Below, piece by piece: positions 58,575 through 64,000 of a stretch of 64,000 nucleotides of DNA. The DNA is from Romanomermis culicivorax (Eukaryota > Nematoda > Enoplea > Mermithida > Mermithidae): the NCBI GenBank assembly GCA_963922205.1, contig CAWUHX010000333.1, forward strand, positions 62,001 through 126,000, written 5' to 3'. Position 1 is the stretch's first letter, and every line of letters begins with the position of its first letter. The position numbers and the translations under genes are program-made. Below the pieces are notes generated by a model, which was not told where the DNA came from, made no database searches, and saw only the letters and a program-made list of their open reading frames with translations.

Positions 58575-61500
58575 ACTCCAAATCCAACAATGGTTATTAT
58601 TTACCGCCAGTCGGGAAGCCCCTAAAACCATCGCCCAGTATGGCTACTTTGAGCCGATTGGAGCGACAAAATATTCTTTTATGGAAAAGGCCTTTATTAA
58701 CGCTAAATTACTCGATTAGGGAACTGCTTTTGGTCTTGTACGAAAGTTTTTGTAAACTAACCCGAAACAAGCTCCTTTTAGTTGGCTTGTGCCTCTTGTC
58801 GTTCTGTATTTATTGTTTGCATACGATTCACGGACCGCACACTCCAATATTCGACGTCCTGGAGCGTAAAGCATCGTGGTGGATTTATTGGATATTTTTA
58901 GGAATTTTATCGTCTGTCGGATTAGGTGAGAAGTTGAGGAGTTTTTTGGATTCATAGAAATTCATGACTTTCTGATTTATATTTGAGGCCTGTACCGTAC
59001 CTACGTCTCAGATTTAAAATTTCTTTTTTTTTGAAAACATCACTTTCAGCTCCGAATTTGCTTGCAAATTTCTCCATTAAGCTGAACTGTGATCGTAATG
59101 TTTCATTAATTTACCATAAATATTCACCGAATTCCTACCCACAAACATTCCTTCTGTACAGGCACCGGCTTGCATACATTCTTGTTGTACCTCGGACCGC
59201 ACATCGCTGCCGTTACGTTGGCCGCCTACGAGTGTCAAACTCTACGTTTCCCCGAGCCGCCTTACCCGAATCAAATTTTATGCCCCGGCGAAGGAGTCGA
59301 ATCCACCAATTATAATAATGGTAAATTTTTTTCCAACCATAGTAATAACGGAAACTATACCGCTTCTTCGTTCGGTGAATCCTCTTCGTCGGCGACTGAC
59401 GATTTATTCGACGCGACGATCGGCACTCTGGCCGCGTCGTCAATGATCTCGCTATGGGCCATAATGAGCAAGGTAAATTAGTAATTTATAACGGTGATAA
59501 TCAAGAACGATTTTTCAAAAAAGTCGGGCGTCGTTGAGGCTTGAGTTAACTTTCATGCTTAGACTGATACTAAAATTTTAATCAAATAATGTTCCATAAT
59601 TTCGAAATTTTTCCGGAAAATTTATTCGTATACCGGAATCATTCATGGAAAAATTCTCAAAATTCTTCTCAAATTCTTTTTGAGTTGATTTAATTAATGT
59701 TGAAGATCTTGTAGAACGATTTGTTGAAGAAGACTCAGATGTTTTTAGAAATCGCATAAATCCGCGAGGAATTCTGAAACTCTGCTTCATATACATATTT
59801 TCGAAAATGAACGTGTATAATTCAAAAGATCTTCAGCGATATATAATATACAGTTTTTAAGAACCACCAATCCAAGTTGTCATCATTTTCATTCGACATT
59901 TCGTCTAAGCACGGCTTCGAATTATTTAAATCTTGAAATTCATTGACGCTCTACTTTCGATTACATGTATTCTTCAGTGATGAAATCACAGAATTCACGC
60001 CAAGTCAACACTGTACAAACAGGCAGCGTGACATAATTACTTATTTTCCAGGATTTTGTACACTACATCACGGTCACGGCGGACAATAATAACCATATTT
60101 AGCGTGGATTTCTCACTGTACTACCTCTTAACTCGCCGTGGCTGTAAGCTAGAGTATAGGCCGGCTTTTAGAGATGCATTAGTTTATAAAGTTTTATTCG
60201 AGGTAGGATAGAGATTCTTTATTACTAGCTGAGAAAAGTCGAGAATTTCGCTCAAAACGTTTCATTTTATTGACGATAAAAATTTGTTGAAAATGTGTAA
60301 GCATTTATTTTCAACTTCGACCTGAGTGGTCGTTTTTTGACGAGATGATAACTCGTGGAAGTTTTGAAATATGAAGAGTCCGCAGCTTTTTAATCATAAG
60401 AAATGCTCGTTTGCCCCCGGGTATTTTGTCGTATAGTTTATTTTACCATGCTTGCTGATTATGAAATTTGAGTTAGATTGCCGATATCCGTTCAAAAACG
60501 TCCCGTTCTTCTTGTTGGGAAGTCCGTAGAAAATGCCGGAAATTTTTAAATTTGAACATTGATGTCCTCTGATCTGTTACTGAAGGCGGCAAAACGATTG
60601 TTAGGTATAACGTAATAACGCCGATGAGCTCAAGCTCAGTGGGTTATTGAAGTAGATTGGATTATCATGTTCGATGCTAAGAGGAAACCATAATGTCCTA
60701 AGGAGAGGAAGCTGAAATTTTGGCAAACAGATTGATCCTAAAAGAACTATCTTACGAATATCAGTAAAATAATGCTCGTCAGGTCGCTGAATCGGCGAAA
60801 TTATGGGATTCCAGTCTTGACCTGTAAGACCTTGACTCCAGTCTTGACCTGTAAGACCTCAGGTCGGTTGGGAAGCGCGAACCCAAAATTCCTGGTGTGG
60901 CGGTACCCAACTTTTTCAGAATCCTGGGCGAGGCCAAAAATAACCCTATAGAATCGAAAAAACCGAAAATTTCGGAAATTTTCTCAAAAAAAGGCCAACA
61001 AATTCTATTTTTGTCCTTTTTTGAGTCGGAGATATCCGGTACTGAGCTGAATCGGGTCTCATAGGACTCCAAACTTTCTTTAGTCATTCTAGGGGCCTGG
61101 GCCCCTAAAAATTTAGAAATGCCTCCCAAAATTTTTGGTTTAGGAGCCAGTTTGGCTTCTGAAATTTTGATTTGTGTATTTCATTCAGTTTTAGATTTAA
61201 AGTACGTGTTTTGCTATAAAATCAGAAAACCTTGAAAATTTCCGGCACTTTTGCGCCAGATTTCTTTCTATAATTCTTTGGATTGGTCTACCCAGTATTT
61301 TTCCACAAATCAACCTTTTGGGGGAAAAATAAGGCGAAAAAATATGAGACTTTGACATAGCGGTGCAAATCTCAATTTTCCAACTTTTTTGTAACTATAA
61401 TTTTAAGCATGAAGCCGAGTTTGAATTCAAATCCATCATAGAAGTGATTTATAGAAATTTCAAGTTTGACTTGAAGTTTTTAAAAAAGTTTTTAAAATTG

Positions 61501-63364
61501 TATTATGATAAAGACATGTTTTTAAACAGAAAATTTGAACTTTATGCTTACTGAATAAGTCATCCTTAAATTAATTTTCCAGCATTTTAGAATGTCAGAA
61601 TCTGAAAATTTTGTTGACGCTACGCTCTGGAAAGACAGGAGACATCGGAAGCAATAAGAACAGAGGCTGAATTCTTCAATGCCCTATACTTTTTGCCAGG
61701 ACATGAATTCAAGTGCTATCTTCGAAGGAGGTTTCTGCAAAAAGACATGGAATATCGTGGGTTGTTGCATACAAATAAATTTTTTGTGTACAAAGATTTT
61801 TCCACTGATCTTTGTACATGCAGGAAGATGCCTTTACCAGAAAAACACTGATTGGAAATAAAATTTTGGACAGTAAATTTTTTGAACTCGTATCAACTGA
61901 TATAATATCCATATGATTACATACATTGCGCATTGTGTTACAAGCCCTTTTTTCGATATCCTTCAATTAGAAATTTTTGACTCTCAAAGTACAAATTTAG
62001 GCCTAGGAGCTATTTGTCTCATGATTTTCAAAGCAAAAAGTGCCTGTAGAACCCTGTGAGAAAAACAGCCAGGCTTTGAGTGGGTCTTCTCTGCTCATAT
62101 GGAAGGATCAATATTATCAAAATTCTCAATTTATTCAGGAAGTGATTCTGTAATAGACAATAGGCAGCAGAATATCCCATAGAAAGGTATGTGGAGGTAT
62201 TACCTCAGTGTTGGTTTGGAAATTCATTTACTAACCTGGTAAAAATGACTTTCTAATCCATTAAAATGAGAGAAAAAAAATACACCACATTATGGGGGGT
62301 GTCCTCTATTAATCAAGTATCCCCCATTCTGTAATTATAGGTATGGTTTCGATCCTGTACTATCCATGTCATGCTGCTGTGGTTCTAAGACCTACATTTT
62401 ACCTAGTGAATACTCGAGTGAAAACTCCTCAAAGCAAAAACGAACAAGTCCTGTAAGCTTGTTTGTATGTTCATTTCAATCTTTGTACCAGAAACGGCCA
62501 CCACTAGTCCATATTGTACCAATGTACTGCTTTAGTTCTTTCGGTATACAAAGAAAAACTGTGGACATCAGCTCTTGTTGTTCAACACTAGTGATGCCTA
62601 GTGGAAAATAAGGTATGCGTTGGCTGTTGGCCCCTGCACCCTGTGTCTTACAAAAGTCTGGTAACTTATATGGTAACCATCGTAAATCTAACCGAGCTTA
62701 TGTAGTTTAAAGTGTAAGCTTCTTTTCTTAGTATTTTATTGAATATTAAAACTCCGATTAAGTAGTAACGTCGTCATTTTCCTGTGAGTCCGCTGACAAT
62801 CAAAATTTTTAACTTCTTTAAATAATCGTCGATGCCGTCGGATAATTTTTTTCCCTGCGTCTATTTTCGACAGCTTTCTGTTCAAGGTACGCGTAGAAGC
62901 TTTTATGTGGGGTGCAGGCACCGCTTTGGGTGAATTACCACCCTATTTTATGGCTCGTGCCGCTCGTTTGTCTGGCGAAGATCCTGACGATGAAGAATAT
63001 CGCGAATTCCAAGAATTTTTACGTCAAACTGAAGAACAACACGGCGATGGATGGTATGAAATAAGTTTGAAAAAGTTTGAAAAAAAAGAAGCCGATTGGC
63101 CATAACTTTTAAAATGCAATAATTTTTGTTGTACGTTTATCTACAAGAAAAACATTAATTTCCAAAATTTCCGGCATTATTTTTAATTTTCTTGTGACAG
63201 GATGGTGAAATTGAAGCAGCAAATGCAAAAGTTAATCGAAGGTGTCGGATTTTTCGGTATTCTATTATTCGCTTCTATCCCAAATCCCTTGTTCGATCTC
63301 GCTGGATTATTTTGCGGCCATTGTTTGGTGCCATTCTGGAAATTTTTCGGCGCCACTCTGCTTG
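58575..63364 (+). CDS. VMP1: VMP1, vacuole membrane protein 1 (exons 2-5, 3' end beyond window)
   Basis: VMP1 is a multi-span ER protein with a DedA/VTT domain that acts in autophagosome formation, ER contact sites and lipid scrambling. Exons are 58575-58925, 59162-59472, 62887-63053 and 63201-63364, all phase-consistent. Diagnostic blocks are [76 protein letters not shown] and [20 protein letters not shown]. Membrane segments are visible around [33 protein letters not shown] and the [10 protein letters not shown] re-entrant region. About 45 extra Ser/Asn-rich residues follow the CPGEG motif. The last donor is phase 1 and the next exon is not in the window. With the first exon about 355 residues are visible. 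Confidence 0.95.
59473..62886. other. VMP1 intron 3
   Basis: A 3.4-kb intron. It holds a decayed CATACCTGTA-family remnant with a 28-bp direct repeat of CCAGTCTTGACCTGTAAGAC (60,813-60,865) and two hairpin modules (about 61,240 and 61,580-61,635). Nothing else was recognised. Confidence 0.5.
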
Positions 63365-63730
63365 GTTAGCTTAATTATTGTGTTTGATACACCAACAGAT
63401 AAAATTACCCCCGTCGCACATTTACATCTATCCTTGTCATAGGGTGCAGGATATGAAAATTTTGGAGATTTTGATAAAGCGATTAATTATTTTTCAGACA
63501 TACCTGTGAGAAAAAATTTCTTAGTGAGAGGTACCGATTTCTCTAGGCACGCGATGCTGGCGGAAATTGGATAATTTTGACGAAATTTTCAGGGAATTTG
63601 ATGTAGAAAAGGAATCGACAAGATTTAGATGCACTGTGCTTAAGTTTCGGACTTTTTGATTGAATATAGTCACGATTATGCGTCTCAATGATTATATTAA
63701 TATTGATGTACAATTATAGGTACCATGGTA

Positions 63731-63802
63731 TGATGCAGAATATAGATTAGGGATGCGCCCGGTACCGGTACCGGACGCATCCCTAATCTATATTCTGCAT
63801 CA
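63731..63802. repeat. 72-bp near-perfect palindrome
   Basis: The 27-bp arms (TGATGCAGAATATAGATTAG continuing to GGATGCG, and its exact complement) flank an 18-bp centre that is itself palindromic (CCGGTACCGGTACCGG). Only one base pair of 36 does not match. The inner TAGGGATGCG resembles a hAT terminus. Confidence 0.95.
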
Positions 63803-64000
63803 AATGTAATTTGAGGACTCGAGGCAGAAAGTTTCTGATGAAGAAAGATTTATAAATATGTATTTATCAAGAGAAATGAAAATGAAAGTTATGATTCTAG
63901 ACCTTCCATGATTCTAAACGAACATGGAGTCATTTAGATCATGTCGGGGGTCTTCAAAAATCCAAGTTTCCTAACGATTCATATTCCGATTTCGAATTCC

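Noticed and set aside
1-64000. CRISPR arrays, bacterial operons, rRNA
   Set aside because: No spaced identical repeats, operon-like ORF runs or rRNA segments were seen; the window is clearly eukaryotic.

Overview
The window is animal nuclear DNA. It is AT-rich, with spliced genes, long repeat-filled introns and many DNA transposons. Two conserved metazoan genes lie on the + strand, and their protein sequence looks arthropod-like or at least ecdysozoan. I cannot name the species.

From 3.3 to 32.4 kb is the 3' part of an ankyrin gene. The ankyrin repeats lie upstream of the window. Seventeen exons were placed by reading splice sites and codon phase, and every junction is phase-consistent. They encode the linker after the ankyrin repeats, ZU5-N, ZU5-C, UPA, the death domain and a regulatory tail. 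Two 3' ends are possible: a short form ending in a Lys/Gly-rich tail at 20,413, and a long form that skips that exon and runs through three small exons into a 2.4 kb last exon ending at 32,445. An intronless ORF of 847 residues (23,236-25,779) lies inside the intron between the two ends and looks like a separate nested gene. Two small in-phase cassette-exon candidates (4,741-4,764 and 4,904-4,945) sit just before the ZU5 exon.

From 38.0 to 40.0 kb, on the - strand, is a multi-exon gene I do not recognise. Five of its exons plus a weaker sixth can be assembled. A further - strand exon candidate lies at 43.4-43.6 kb.

From 55.8 kb to the window end is VMP1 (vacuole membrane protein 1, an ER autophagy and lipid-scramblase protein). 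Five coding exons are visible and the 3' end is beyond the window.

The rest is a dense transposon landscape. It includes an apparently intact Merlin (IS1016/ISXO2-like) element with a 310-residue transposase, about 366-bp terminal inverted repeats (TIRs) and a perfect 9-bp target-site duplication (TSD) at 44,684-46,600. Two decayed PIF/Harbinger elements, four hAT-type elements with 8-bp duplications, a mariner-like MITE, piggyBac-like GC-rich ends and two LINE reverse-transcriptase fragments are also present. A family of 180-210 bp elements with CATACCTGTA ends has five complete copies with 7-8 bp duplications, and two of these have matching empty sites elsewhere in the window. A recurring 55-60 bp module ending in a GGCGC-TTC-GCGCC hairpin occurs more than ten times in otherwise different repeats. 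A 72-bp near-perfect palindrome lies at 63,731-63,802.
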